Shown: positions 17,913 to 26,184 of the stretch, piece after piece
Layout: each line of letters starts with the position of its first letter
How positions within the stretch are numbered: position 1 is the first letter of the stretch
Source: Tolypothrix sp. NIES-4075
GTDB taxonomy: Bacteria; Cyanobacteriota; Cyanobacteriia; Cyanobacteriales; Nostocaceae
Length of the DNA stretch: 64,000 nt
Direction: 5' to 3'
Assembly: GCF_002218085.1 (NCBI RefSeq)
Contig: NZ_BDUC01000004.1
Coordinates: forward strand, 279,852-343,851
Program-made: the position numbers and the translations under genes
The notes under the pieces: generated by a model
What the model saw: the letters and a program-made list of their open reading frames with translations, nothing else
The model's database searches: none
Told to the model about the DNA's origin: nothing

Positions 17913-19286
17913 ATGAAATTACCAAATGGTCCGCAAACCCCAGCGCTGGTACAGATGCTTCAATGGGTTTTCACTCCCATGTCATTTATGGAAAGCTGTG
18001 CCAAGCGCTATGGTGACATCTTTACCTTGAATTTAAATGTTCCTGCGGTATTCGTTAGCAACCCTCAAGCGCTACAGCAGATGTTAACCAGCGATACCAA
18101 GGAATTTGAAGCCCCCAGCGATTGGAATACGGTTTTTGAACCTCTGCTAGGAAAGCATTCTGTCATCACCGTCAGCGGTGAAGTGCATCGGCGTCAGCGC
18201 CAATTATTAATGCCTCCTTTTCATGGTGACAGGATGCGAACCTATGGTCAAGCGATTAATAATATTACAGAGCAAATCATCAGTCAGTGGCAAATAGACA
18301 AACCTTTCACTGTCAGGTTGGCAATGCAAACCATTACCATGCGGACAATTATGCAAGTCGTATTTGGTCTGTATGACAGTCCTCGCGCTCAAGAACTAGA
18401 GAAAATTTTGTGTCAGATGCTGGAGGATGGAGGTTCTGTTTGGAGGGCTGTTGAGCTTTATTTCCCTGCCATACAAAAAGATTGGGGTCCGCGAAGTTCT
18501 TGGGGAAGATTTCTCCGTCGTCGTCAACGACTTCACGAACTCATCAACGAGGAAATTGAAGAACGTCGTCTTCAAGCAGATTCATCTCGTACAGATATCC
18601 TCAGTTTGCTGATGGCAGCGCGGGATGAAGCCGGTGAACCGATGACCAATGAAGAGTTGCGTGATGAATTGATCACAATGTTGTTTGCAGGTCACGAAAC
18701 TACAGCTACTGCGCTAACTTGGGCATTGTACTGGATTCACAAGCTACCAGATGTACGGCAAAAGTTGCTGCAAGAACTAGATAGTTTGGGCGAAAATCCA
18801 GATTCTAGTATCATTTTCAAATTGCCTTATCTGAATGCAGTTTACAGCGAAACTTTGCGAATTTATCCTGTGGGAATGCTCAACTTTCCCCGCGTTGTGA
18901 GAACACCTTTATCGCTGTGCGGTCATCAACTCGAACCGGGTACAGTGGTGCTTGGCTCGATTTATTTGACGCACCAGCGGGAAGATTTATATCCACAACC
19001 CAGGCAGTTTAAGCCTGAGCGCTTTTTGGAAAGACAATTTTCGGCGTATGAATATCTGCCTTTTGGGGGTGGTGCTAGGCGCTGTATTGGTATGGCTTTT
19101 GCCCAGTTTGAAATGAAGGTGGTATTGGCGAAGATTCTTTCTAATTTGGATTTGGCGCTGGTGGATAATCGTGATGTGAAACCTAAGCGCCGTGGTTTGG
19201 TGACTGGACCCGATCGCCCGATTCAAATGGTTGTTAAGGGCAAGCGTCAGGTTAAATATCCCGCTTTGACATCTATCTCTGGTTGA
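17913..19286 (+). CDS. Cytochrome P450, CYP110-like
   Basis: 457-aa soluble P450. It has a proline-rich start LPNGPQTPALVQ, a C-helix HRRQRQLLMPPFHGDRM, an I-helix oxygen-activation motif AGHETTATAL, the ExxR pair in YSETLRIYP, and heme loop FGGGARRCIG with Cys391 as thiolate ligand. The overall pattern matches the CYP110 family of heterocystous cyanobacteria, whose members hydroxylate fatty acids or terpenes. Its substrate is unknown. A second P450 of the same family follows on the same strand, but a terminator at 19328-19365 separates them, so they are tandem paralogues rather than a tight operon. Confidence 0.92.
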   Translation: MKLPNGPQTPALVQMLQWVFTPMSFMESCAKRYGDIFTLNLNVPAVFVSNPQALQQMLTSDTKEFEAPSDWNTVFEPLLGKHSVITVSGEVHRRQRQLLMPPFHGDRMRTYGQAINNITEQIISQWQIDKPFTVRLAMQTITMRTIMQVVFGLYDSPRAQELEKILCQMLEDGGSVWRAVELYFPAIQKDWGPRSSWGRFLRRRQRLHELINEEIEERRLQADSSRTDILSLLMAARDEAGEPMTNEELRDELITMLFAGHETTATALTWALYWIHKLPDVRQKLLQELDSLGENPDSSIIFKLPYLNAVYSETLRIYPVGMLNFPRVVRTPLSLCGHQLEPGTVVLGSIYLTHQREDLYPQPRQFKPERFLERQFSAYEYLPFGGGARRCIGMAFAQFEMKVVLAKILSNLDLALVDNRDVKPKRRGLVTGPDRPIQMVVKGKRQVKYPALTSISG

Positions 19287-19327
19287 GTTTTTAATTGACG
19301 GGTTTTTGATATTGTTTGAAATGCGTT

Positions 19328-19365
19328 GTTCGGGTAGGCGATGCTTACCCGAACTATATTTTTTT
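19328..19365 (+). terminator. Intrinsic terminator after first P450
   Basis: 9-bp stem GTTCGGGTA / TACCCGAAC, 9-nt loop, then TATATTTTTTT. It lies 42 bp after the P450 stop. Confidence 0.75.
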
Positions 19366-19432
19366 GAGAACGAACCGCCAAGGCGCCAAGGGCACAGAGT
19401 TAAGAGAAGAGAGAAGTAATTGAAGTTTTATT

Positions 19433-20785
19433 ATGACGTCTTTGTTACAAACGTTGCAATTAATTGCTAATCCGACGCGGTTTTTGGATGGGTGTGCTGT
19501 AAAATATGGGGATGTTTTTAGTGTCAGGGTTTTGGGGATAAATTCGCCGCCGGTGGTGTTTTTTAGTCATCCGGATGCAATTTCTGAATGTTTTGCGATA
19601 TCGGCGAAGGAGTTGGATTTTCAGAAAGCGACTCATGTTTTTAAGCCGCTGTTTGGGGAGAAGTCGATTGTTTTACAGGAGACGCGATCGCATAATCGAC
19701 AAAGACAATTATTGATGCCGCCTTTTCATGGCGATCGCCTAAAATCTTACGGTGAATTAATTTGTCAAATTACTGAAGATGTAATTAAAAGTTGGCAAGT
19801 CGGTACAGTAATATCTATGCAGAAAGTTATGCCAGATATTACTTTACAAATTATCTTACAAGTCGTATTTGGTATTAGTCCGGGTGTACGTTACCAAGAA
19901 TTAAAAGAACAACTAACTTCTTTATTAGAAGATGTCACCAAACCTTTGTATTCCAGTTTATTTTTCTTTCCGCCGTTGCAAAAGAATTTAGGTGCGTGGA
20001 GTCCTTGGGGAAATTATCTCAGAAGACGAGAAGAAATAGACAAACTCATATATGCAGAAATTTCTGAAAGACGCTTAGAAAATGATGCTTCGCGTACAGA
20101 TATTCTTAGTTTGCTAATGTCAGCGCGTGACGAAAACGGACAACAAATGACAGATGAAGAATTACGCGATCAATTAGTTTCGCTATTGTTATTAGGTTAT
20201 GAAACTACAGCAGCGGTGTTGGCTTGGGTATTTTATTTAATTCACGCGCATCCAGAAGTAAAAGATAAGTTAATGCAGGAATTAGATGTAAGTGATACAG
20301 CAAATCCTGAAGTTTTAGCACAGTTACCCTACCTCACTGCTGTTTGCCAAGAAACACTGCGAATTTTCCCTATCGCGTTAATCTGTACACCGCGAATGGT
20401 AAAAGATAAAGTGGAAATTGCCGGGAAAAAATATACATTTGGGACAATTTTAGTACCCTGCATTTATTTAGCACATCGCCGCAGCGAAATTTATCCAGAA
20501 CCAGAGAAATTTCAACCAGAAAGATTTCTCAACTCTAAATTTTCCGCTTATGAATATCTACCTTTTGGCGGTGGTTATCGCGGTTGCATAGGTGCAGCAT
20601 TTTCCATGTATGAAATGAAGTTAATAGTAGCTACAATATTGTCAAATTTTCAGCTAGCACTTAGCGATAATCGTCCGGTACATCCAACACGCCGAGGTAT
20701 TACCATTGTCCCTAGTGGTGGTGTACCAATGGTTATTAAAAATAAGGTAGAGACGTTCCACTGGAACGTCTGTACGAGGAGTTAA
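19433..20785 (+). CDS. Cytochrome P450, CYP110-like paralogue
   Basis: 450-aa P450 clearly related to the preceding gene: HNRQRQLLMPPFHGDRLKSYG, ERRLENDASRTDILSLLMSA (the same ASRTDILSLLM segment), ExxR in CQETLRIFP, and heme loop FGGGYRGCIG with Cys385. Differences worth noting are LLGYETTAAVL in the I-helix (Tyr where the paralogue has His, and LG in place of AG) and loss of the LPNGP-type N-terminal proline motif. The last ~15 codons read through a palindromic repeat (20747-20775), so the C-terminus (NKVETFHWNVCTRS) is probably repeat-derived. Substrate unknown. Confidence 0.9.
   Translation: MTSLLQTLQLIANPTRFLDGCAVKYGDVFSVRVLGINSPPVVFFSHPDAISECFAISAKELDFQKATHVFKPLFGEKSIVLQETRSHNRQRQLLMPPFHGDRLKSYGELICQITEDVIKSWQVGTVISMQKVMPDITLQIILQVVFGISPGVRYQELKEQLTSLLEDVTKPLYSSLFFFPPLQKNLGAWSPWGNYLRRREEIDKLIYAEISERRLENDASRTDILSLLMSARDENGQQMTDEELRDQLVSLLLLGYETTAAVLAWVFYLIHAHPEVKDKLMQELDVSDTANPEVLAQLPYLTAVCQETLRIFPIALICTPRMVKDKVEIAGKKYTFGTILVPCIYLAHRRSEIYPEPEKFQPERFLNSKFSAYEYLPFGGGYRGCIGAAFSMYEMKLIVATILSNFQLALSDNRPVHPTRRGITIVPSGGVPMVIKNKVETFHWNVCTRS
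20747..20775. repeat. Palindromic interspersed repeat inside P450 3' end
   Basis: GTAGAGACGTTCCACTGGAA followed by CGTCTGTAC: a near-perfect palindrome (10-bp arms AGACGTTCCA / TGGAACGTCT). It overlaps the end of the coding region and supplies the last codons of the P450. Confidence 0.8.
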
Positions 20786-20933
20786 TTATCTTCTTCTCTC
20801 CCCATCTCCCCCTGTGCCCCTTGTCCCCTTGTCCCCCTCATCCCCCAAGTAGTATATTCCCTATTGCAGATACGTTTTTAGCTTCCGAGCGTCTAGATTA
20901 ACGAGTAACAAGACAAAAGGAGATTGGCAAGCC

Positions 20934-21674
20934 ATGCAGGACGAGCAACGCTTGGAAGAGCAAGCGGTTAACAAAGTAGCAGAAATGCAGATGTCTAGCC
21001 AATTGGATCAAGCAGAAAAAATAAACGTTGATGTACAAACCGATCTGTGGAAACTAATTCAAGGACAAGCGGATGGAGTTTCTTTTTCAGGTAAAGGACT
21101 CGTGGTGCAAAAAGACATCCGCTTAGAAGAATTAGTACTGCAAACGGATAAAGTTGATATTAATCTCTTCAGCGCTCTTTTTGGCGAAGTTGAACTGAAT
21201 CAACCAGTAAAAACTATAGCTCGCGTTGTATTAAAAGAAGCAGATATTAACCGCGCTATGACATCAAACTACATTCGCAGCAAAATGCCAACTTTTGATT
21301 TGAATGTAGATGGTGAAATTGTCAGTTTGAAGCCGCAACAAATTCAAATATTTTTACCTGAAGACGGCAAAATTAAATTTAATGGAACGGTATCAATACG
21401 CGAAAAAAATAATACTAACCAGTTAAGTTTCACGGCGTTGATTCGTCCCCGCACGCAGACGCAACCAATAATACTGGAAAGTTTCAATTGTAATGAAGGA
21501 AATGGCATTTCACTGGAAATAGTTACGGCATTAATCCAGAAAGTAAAAGAACTTGTGAACTTACCATATATTCAATATGATGGTATGGCGTTCCAAATTA
21601 AAAAAATGGAAGTGCAAAAGGAAAGCATAAAGACTTTGGTAGAAGCTTATATCAAGCAAATACCGACAATGTGA
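20934..21674 (+). CDS. DUF2993 (LmeA-like) protein
   Basis: 246-aa protein of the DUF2993 family, related to mycobacterial LmeA phospholipid-binding proteins. Landmarks: AEKINVDVQTDLWKLIQGQADGV-type beta strand region, IRLEELVLQTDKVDIN, ARVVLKEADINRAMTSNYI, and the C-terminal hydrophobic VKELVNLPYIQYDGM. No signal peptide is evident, unlike the secreted mycobacterial proteins. AGGAG lies about 12 nt before the ATG. Lipid binding is a family-level guess; the neighbouring P450s and carotenoid ketolase make a lipid-linked role reasonable but unproven. Confidence 0.8.
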   Translation: MQDEQRLEEQAVNKVAEMQMSSQLDQAEKINVDVQTDLWKLIQGQADGVSFSGKGLVVQKDIRLEELVLQTDKVDINLFSALFGEVELNQPVKTIARVVLKEADINRAMTSNYIRSKMPTFDLNVDGEIVSLKPQQIQIFLPEDGKIKFNGTVSIREKNNTNQLSFTALIRPRTQTQPIILESFNCNEGNGISLEIVTALIQKVKELVNLPYIQYDGMAFQIKKMEVQKESIKTLVEAYIKQIPTM

Positions 21675-21875
21675 AATACAGATTTGAAATATTCTTAATA
21701 GGCTGAAGCTAAACGCAGAGGAATGTATTATATATTTTTCTCTGTATTTTTTTTTCACTTTTTTATCTGAATTTTGTGCTTGACAATAAAAAGTAATTTA
21801 TATAACTGCCGATTGATGTACTTTTATTTAACCTTTTGTAATATTAGAAGAGTTACTTAACTAAATATTGCAATT

Positions 21876-23555
21876 ATGGAAAGCTATGATGTAGTTATTA
21901 TCGGCGCAGGACATAATGGGCTGGTTTGTGCAGCTTATCTGTTAAAAGCTGGTTATAGCGTATTGCTACTAGAAAAGCGTTCTGTTCCTGGTGGTGCAGC
22001 GACAACTGAAGAATGTATACCAGAAGCACCGGGTTTTAAATTTAATCTTTGCGCGATCGACCACGAATTTATTCACCTAGGACCAGTTGTTCAAGAATTA
22101 GAATTAGAAAAATATGGCTTGGAATATTTAGAATGCGATCCAGTTACATTTTGTCCCCATCCTGATGGAAAGTATTTTTTAGGGCATAAGTCTTTAGAAA
22201 AGACTTGTGCAGAAATTGCCCGTTATAGCGAAAGAGATGCCAAAAAATATGCAGAATATACAAAATACTGGCAGCACGCGCTAGGGGCAATGATTCCCAT
22301 GTTCAATGCACCACCAAAGTCAGTTTTAGATATTTTGGGCAACTATGACATCGCAAAGATAAAAGATTTATTTTCCGTCATTGGTTCCCCATCGAAAACG
22401 CTGGACTTTGTTCGCACCATGCTAACCAGCGCTGAGGATATCCTCAACGAGTGGTTTGATGAAGAATTTCTCAAAGCACCCCTAGCAAGACTTGCAGCCG
22501 AACTCGGTGCCCCACCATCACAAAAAACGATCGCCATTGGTGCAATTATGATGGCAATGCGTCACGACCCAGGTATGGCTAGACCTCGCGGTGGTACTGG
22601 TGCATTGGTGCAAGCTTTGGTTAATTTAGTTACTAGCAAAGGCGGTGTTATCCTCACAGATCAGCACGTTGACAAAGTGATGATTGATGATAAAAAAGCT
22701 GTCGGTGTGCGGGTTGCTGGTGGTAAAGAATATCGCGCTAAATACGGCGTAATTTCTAACATTGATGCCAAACGCTTATTTTTGCAAATGACTGAGAAAA
22801 GCGATATTGATGCAGTCGATCCAGATTTATGGGAAAGATTAGAACGTCGCATCGTTAACAACAACGAAACTATCTTGAAGATAGATTTGGCTTTAGATGA
22901 ACCGCTACGTTTTGAACACCACGAACACAAAGATGAATATTTGATTGGTTCTATCTTAATTGCTGATTCCGTTGCTCACGTTGAACAAGCTCATAGTAAA
23001 TGTACCTTGGGAGAGATTCCCGATTCTGACCCATCAATGTATGTAGTGATGCCTAGCGCGTTAGATCCATCATTAGCACCACCGGGCAAACATACAGTCT
23101 GGATTGAGTTTTTCGCTCCCTATCAAATCGCCGGCGCAGAAGGCACAGGTTTGAAAGGTACGGGTTGGACAGATGAATTGAAAAACAAAGTTGCAGACAG
23201 GGTAGTTGACAAATTGGCGCAGTATTCACCTAATGTGAAAAATTCAATTATCGCCCGTCGCGTCGAAAGTCCAGCAGAATTGGGAGAAAGATTAGGTGCG
23301 TACAAAGGGAATTATTACCACATTGATATGACCCTAGATCAGATGATATTTTTCCGTCCTTTGCCAGAAATAGCGAATTACAAAACGCCAATTGATAATC
23401 TATTTTTGACTGGTGCGGGAACTCATCCAGGTGGTTCTATTTCCGGGATGCCAGGACGCAATTGTGCGCGGGTATTCTTGCAGGCAAAGCATCCAATTAC
23501 TCAAACTTTGAAGGATGCGCGAGACTCGATTCTGTCAACGTTTAAGATTAATTAG
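21876..23555 (+). CDS. crtO: CrtO-type beta-carotene ketolase (paralogue 1)
   Basis: 559-aa FAD enzyme of the phytoene-desaturase superfamily. The N-terminal dinucleotide fold VVIIGAGHNGLVCAAYLL and C-terminal LFLTGAGTHPGGSISGMPG bracket the protein. HEFIHLGPVVQELELEKYGL, NEWFDEEFLKAPLARLAAELG and RRIVNNNETILKIDLAL follow the Synechocystis CrtO pattern closely as I recall it. CrtO introduces keto groups into beta-carotene (echinenone). A second copy lies 6 kb downstream (29528), so one may be specialised. The upstream 200 bp is AT-rich and likely holds its promoter. Confidence 0.85.
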   Translation: MESYDVVIIGAGHNGLVCAAYLLKAGYSVLLLEKRSVPGGAATTEECIPEAPGFKFNLCAIDHEFIHLGPVVQELELEKYGLEYLECDPVTFCPHPDGKYFLGHKSLEKTCAEIARYSERDAKKYAEYTKYWQHALGAMIPMFNAPPKSVLDILGNYDIAKIKDLFSVIGSPSKTLDFVRTMLTSAEDILNEWFDEEFLKAPLARLAAELGAPPSQKTIAIGAIMMAMRHDPGMARPRGGTGALVQALVNLVTSKGGVILTDQHVDKVMIDDKKAVGVRVAGGKEYRAKYGVISNIDAKRLFLQMTEKSDIDAVDPDLWERLERRIVNNNETILKIDLALDEPLRFEHHEHKDEYLIGSILIADSVAHVEQAHSKCTLGEIPDSDPSMYVVMPSALDPSLAPPGKHTVWIEFFAPYQIAGAEGTGLKGTGWTDELKNKVADRVVDKLAQYSPNVKNSIIARRVESPAELGERLGAYKGNYYHIDMTLDQMIFFRPLPEIANYKTPIDNLFLTGAGTHPGGSISGMPGRNCARVFLQAKHPITQTLKDARDSILSTFKIN

Positions 23556-23585
23556 GAATTCGCACAAAAACACAAAGTAAAGTAG

Positions 23586-23608
23586 GGTGCGTTACATGTT
23601 AACGCACC
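23586..23608. repeat. GGTGCGTTA palindrome
   Basis: GGTGCGTTA / TAACGCACC, 9-bp arms with a 5-nt loop, 31 bp after the crtO stop. A diverged second copy is at 23934-23956. Member of an interspersed family (also 15245 and 39160). It may act as a terminator or mRNA stabiliser; no long T-run follows. Confidence 0.75.
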
Positions 23609-24049
23609 ATTATTTCTCACTTCCCCGCAGATTTACCCCTCGGAACCTTTATTAGAAATTGCTAGCGATCGCCTAAGCTTGACAAAAATATGGCGTAGAC
23701 GCGCAGCAGCTCCTCAAGAGATATCGCTCGGTGTTGAGCCAGAAGCCTAATGTTTTGGTTGTTGGCTAGCTTGTGTGTTCTGAACGAAAACTTATGTGTT
23801 CTGAACGAAAACTTATGTGTTCTGAACGAAAACTTATGTGTTCTGAACGAAAACTTATGTGTTCTGAACGAAAACTTGTGTGTTCTCAACCAAAGCTTGT
23901 GTGTTCTCAACCAAAGTAAGTCAGTTTAGTAGGGTGCGTTAACAAAGTGTAACACACCATTATTTTTTACTTCCCCTCTACTTTTTTTGAAGCTGGGGGG
24001 ATTTTGTTTTCTGCCGTGGCATAAAATTAAGTCAATAAGAGAAATTTAA
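23609..24049. other. Intergenic region with minisatellite
   Basis: 441 bp between crtO and xisH. It holds the 21-bp array (23774-23920) and a second GGTGCGTTA-type palindrome. The minus strand is open across the array (heptapeptide RTHKFSF), but that is a consequence of the 21-bp period. No convincing gene. Confidence 0.55.
23774..23920. repeat. 21-bp tandem repeat, 7 units
   Basis: Seven head-to-tail units of TGTGTTCTGAACGAAAACTT+A. Units 1-4 are identical, unit 5 differs at one base, and units 6-7 carry CTCAACCAAAG variants. No spacers, so not CRISPR. Does not match the 7-bp repeat class. Confidence 0.92.
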
Positions 24050-24467
24050 ATGCCTTCACGCGATATTTACCACAACACTGTCAAAAATGCCCTACTCAAG
24101 GATGGATGGACGATTACTCACGATCCTCTAAGACTTGAGTGGGGCAAAAAAGATTTATATGTTGATTTGGGTGCAGAGCAACTCATCGCTGCCGAAAACG
24201 CAGAACGAAAGATAGCTGTCGAAATCAAAAGTTTTGTTGGTCGTTCTGATATCGATGACGCACGAAAAAGCACTGGGACAGTACATTCTTTATTATGATA
24301 TTCTTTCAGAACGAGAGCCAGAAAGAGTTTTATACGTTGCTATCCGTAATGCAGTTTACACCGATCTGTTTGAAGAACCGATTGGTAAACTATTATTAAA
24401 TAAAGGTCGTGTCAAGTTAATTGTATTTGACCCTCATACAGAGGTTATTCTCAAATGGATACCCTAG
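24050..24467 (+). pseudogene. xisH: xisH-family gene with +1 frameshift
   Basis: Homologue of XisH, one of the factors required with XisI for excision of the fdxN element in heterocysts; XisH proteins carry a PD-(D/E)XK-like nuclease fold. Frame 1 (from ATG 24050) reads SRDIYHNTVKNALLKDGW through IAVEIKSFVGRSDIDD. At about 24255-24262 the expected LEKALGQYILYYD continues only in the next frame (EKALGQYILYYDILSE) to VFDPHTEVILKWIP at 24467. GCAC where three bases are expected points to a one-base insertion. Upstream and downstream parts are otherwise well preserved, so the lesion is recent, a sequencing error, or recoded. Confidence 0.85.
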
Positions 24468-24790
24468 AAAGTTATCGGCAAATTATCGAGAAGATTCTTT
24501 CCGAGTATGCTGCTATTCCCTATGCATACGGTGACATAAAAAGCGAAGTTGTTTTTGATAGTACAAATAACCGTTATTTACTGGTAAATGTAGGATGGGA
24601 TGGAGAACGCAGGGTTCATGGTTGTATAGTTCATATCGACATAATCAATGGCAAAATCTGGATTCAGCGTGATGGAACTGAACATGGTATAGCCGATGAC
24701 TTGACAGGAGCCGGAATTCCTAAAGACCAGATTATATTAGGTTTTAGAGAACCTGAACTTAGGCAGTATACAGGATACGCTGTGGCATAA
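24455..24790 (+). CDS. xisI: XisI-family protein
   Basis: 111-aa XisI-family protein (fdxN element excision controlling factor family). Landmarks: YRQIIEKILSEYAAIPYAYG, VGWDGERRVHGCIVHIDI, GKIWIQRDGTEHGIADDL and the terminal ELRQYTGYAVA. Its ATG overlaps the last 13 bases of xisH, so the pair is translationally coupled. Multiple xisHI pairs exist in Nostocales genomes far from fdxN elements, and their role there is unsettled. This copy is intact even though its partner is frameshifted. Confidence 0.9.
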   Translation: MDTLESYRQIIEKILSEYAAIPYAYGDIKSEVVFDSTNNRYLLVNVGWDGERRVHGCIVHIDIINGKIWIQRDGTEHGIADDLTGAGIPKDQIILGFREPELRQYTGYAVA

Positions 24791-24865
24791 GGGTACTTTC
24801 GATCTTGATATGGGGATACTTTTAATTTGATGTGACAGAGGATGGTTAAAGTGGAGAAGCGATCG

Positions 24866-25085
24866 CGTGGCATAAAATTAAGTCAATAACAGAAATTTAA
24901 ATCCCTTTGCCCTACTCAAGGATAGATGGAGGATTACCCACGACCCTCTTAAACTTGAGTAGGGCAAAAAAATTTATATGTTGACCTGCGAGCAGAGCAA
25001 CTCACCGCTGCTGAAAATGCATAACGCAAAATAGCAGTTTAAATTAAAAGTTTGGTTGATTGTTCTAATATTGACGATTTGGAAT
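24866..25085 (+). pseudogene. Decayed second copy of xisH 5' part
   Basis: Nucleotide-level copy of 24015-24257. It shares the leader CGTGGCATAAAATTAAGTCA and then the segments GCCCTACTCAAGGAT, CTTGAGT, GGGCAAAAAA, TATATGTTGA and GCAGAGCAACTCA. About 30 bases after the start codon are deleted and several stops are present. At its end it reads GACGATTTGGAATAA (Asp-Asp-Leu-Glu-stop). That supports an ancestral DDLE at the point where the upstream copy carries its frameshift. The 3' half is absent. Confidence 0.85.
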
Positions 25086-25086
25086 A

Positions 25087-25110
25087 AATTATATCAAGTT
25101 CGGATAATTA
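25087..25110. repeat. Interspersed repeat, left flank of GrpE/Hsp70 operon
   Basis: AATTATATCAAGTTCGGATA+ATTA. It matches 28132-28155 in direct orientation at 21 of 24 positions. The two copies flank the GrpE-like/Hsp70-like operon. Confidence 0.6.
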
Positions 25111-25265
25111 GTTGTCCGCCGCGATTGCCTTATTTCGCTTGCTCCACTTCGTTGTGTGAGCAATTATATTTTATAAGCGATTAACCTGACTGAATATTAC
25201 AGAATCATTTTAAGTGCGGATGCTTTAAATTATTCTGCTATTAGTAACTTTAAAGTCTTGATCCG

Positions 25266-26174
25266 ATGAAAACACTAGTCACACTTTTTAGCGAAGAACG
25301 CAACCAACTCCAGACAGATATTGACAAAATAATTAGCGTCGAGCAGGTAGTTAAGCTGGTTCAGAACCGACTCGATAACTTTGAAAGAAGTTACATCAGC
25401 GAGTTAAATGTCGCTCAAGTACGGCTGGCTTCCTTTTTTTTGGATACGCTACGTCACTCGATCGCTACTCTTGCTGCGGCTAACTTTCCTCAAGTTGCTC
25501 CAACAGAGCAAAAGCAAATTATTAACCAAGTTACTAAGTTTTCCCCTAATAGGTTAATTTTAAAACTGCTAAAGGCACTAATTTATATAGGCATTTTAGG
25601 TTCGCAGTTTTCCTTAACTAAAACTAGCCCTTTTGCATGGATGGCTATCTTGCTAACCTCTGTGCTTATAGGGCTGGAAGTTGTGCTTCAACTCGAAAAA
25701 GATAAGTACGAAAACAATTCATCTGAGCTATTAAAATTACCCCAACCTATTCTACGGGTTGATAGCAAAGTTCTTTTAGATAACCTTGCCGATGCTCTCA
25801 ACACGATTGACCTAGCAGTCGCTAGAGTGAAAGAAGAAAACAAAAATGAAGACGATCGCAGCATAGAAGAACTGCCAGAGCTATTGAATTTTATTCAAAG
25901 GCTAATGGGCGCATCAAAACTTAACAAACCAGAAATGACGATCGCACTAACGAAACTTCTGCCACAAATTTTAATGGAGCAGGGAATTGTTGCTGACATT
26001 TACCGACCAAACGACCCCCATAGCGATCGCCAGTATTTTGACTTCGAGCCAAGTATCGACCCTGACAGCAAAGATTACGTTACTATAACTCCCGCTTTGT
26101 TAAAAGGCGATCGCTTGCTCAGACGCGGACGGGTAATTGAGCCAGCGTCCACGCCAAGAACCGAGAATAATTAA
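25266..26174 (+). CDS. Membrane protein with GrpE-like C-terminus
   Basis: 302-aa protein, not a named family that I recognise. It has a helical N-terminus (1-95), a hydrophobic pair at about 98-146 (LLKALIYIGILGSQFSL and AWMAILLTSVLIGLEVVL), a helical linker, and a C-terminal segment of about 60 residues. That tail (QYFDFEPSIDPDSKDYVTI, then LLKGDRLLRRGRVIEP) resembles the GrpE beta head (GY..GDRLLRPARV). The next gene, 10 bp downstream, is an Hsp70-like ATPase, so a membrane-tethered nucleotide-exchange factor for that ATPase is inferred. The GrpE resemblance is by eye only. Confidence 0.6.
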   Translation: MKTLVTLFSEERNQLQTDIDKIISVEQVVKLVQNRLDNFERSYISELNVAQVRLASFFLDTLRHSIATLAAANFPQVAPTEQKQIINQVTKFSPNRLILKLLKALIYIGILGSQFSLTKTSPFAWMAILLTSVLIGLEVVLQLEKDKYENNSSELLKLPQPILRVDSKVLLDNLADALNTIDLAVARVKEENKNEDDRSIEELPELLNFIQRLMGASKLNKPEMTIALTKLLPQILMEQGIVADIYRPNDPHSDRQYFDFEPSIDPDSKDYVTITPALLKGDRLLRRGRVIEPASTPRTENN

Positions 26175-26184
26175 TAATAAGACT

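Larger units (their letters stand above)
24791..25265. other. Intergenic region with xisH remnant
   Basis: 475 bp holding the decayed xisH copy (24866-25085), an interspersed repeat (25087-25110), and an AT-rich stretch likely to carry the promoter of the operon that starts at 25266. Confidence 0.6.

Noticed and set aside
23662..23910. Minus-strand ORF with RTHKFSF heptapeptide repeats
   Set aside because: It is an automatic product of the 21-bp tandem repeat (period divisible by three); no ribosome site, and the non-repeat part has no recognisable domain.
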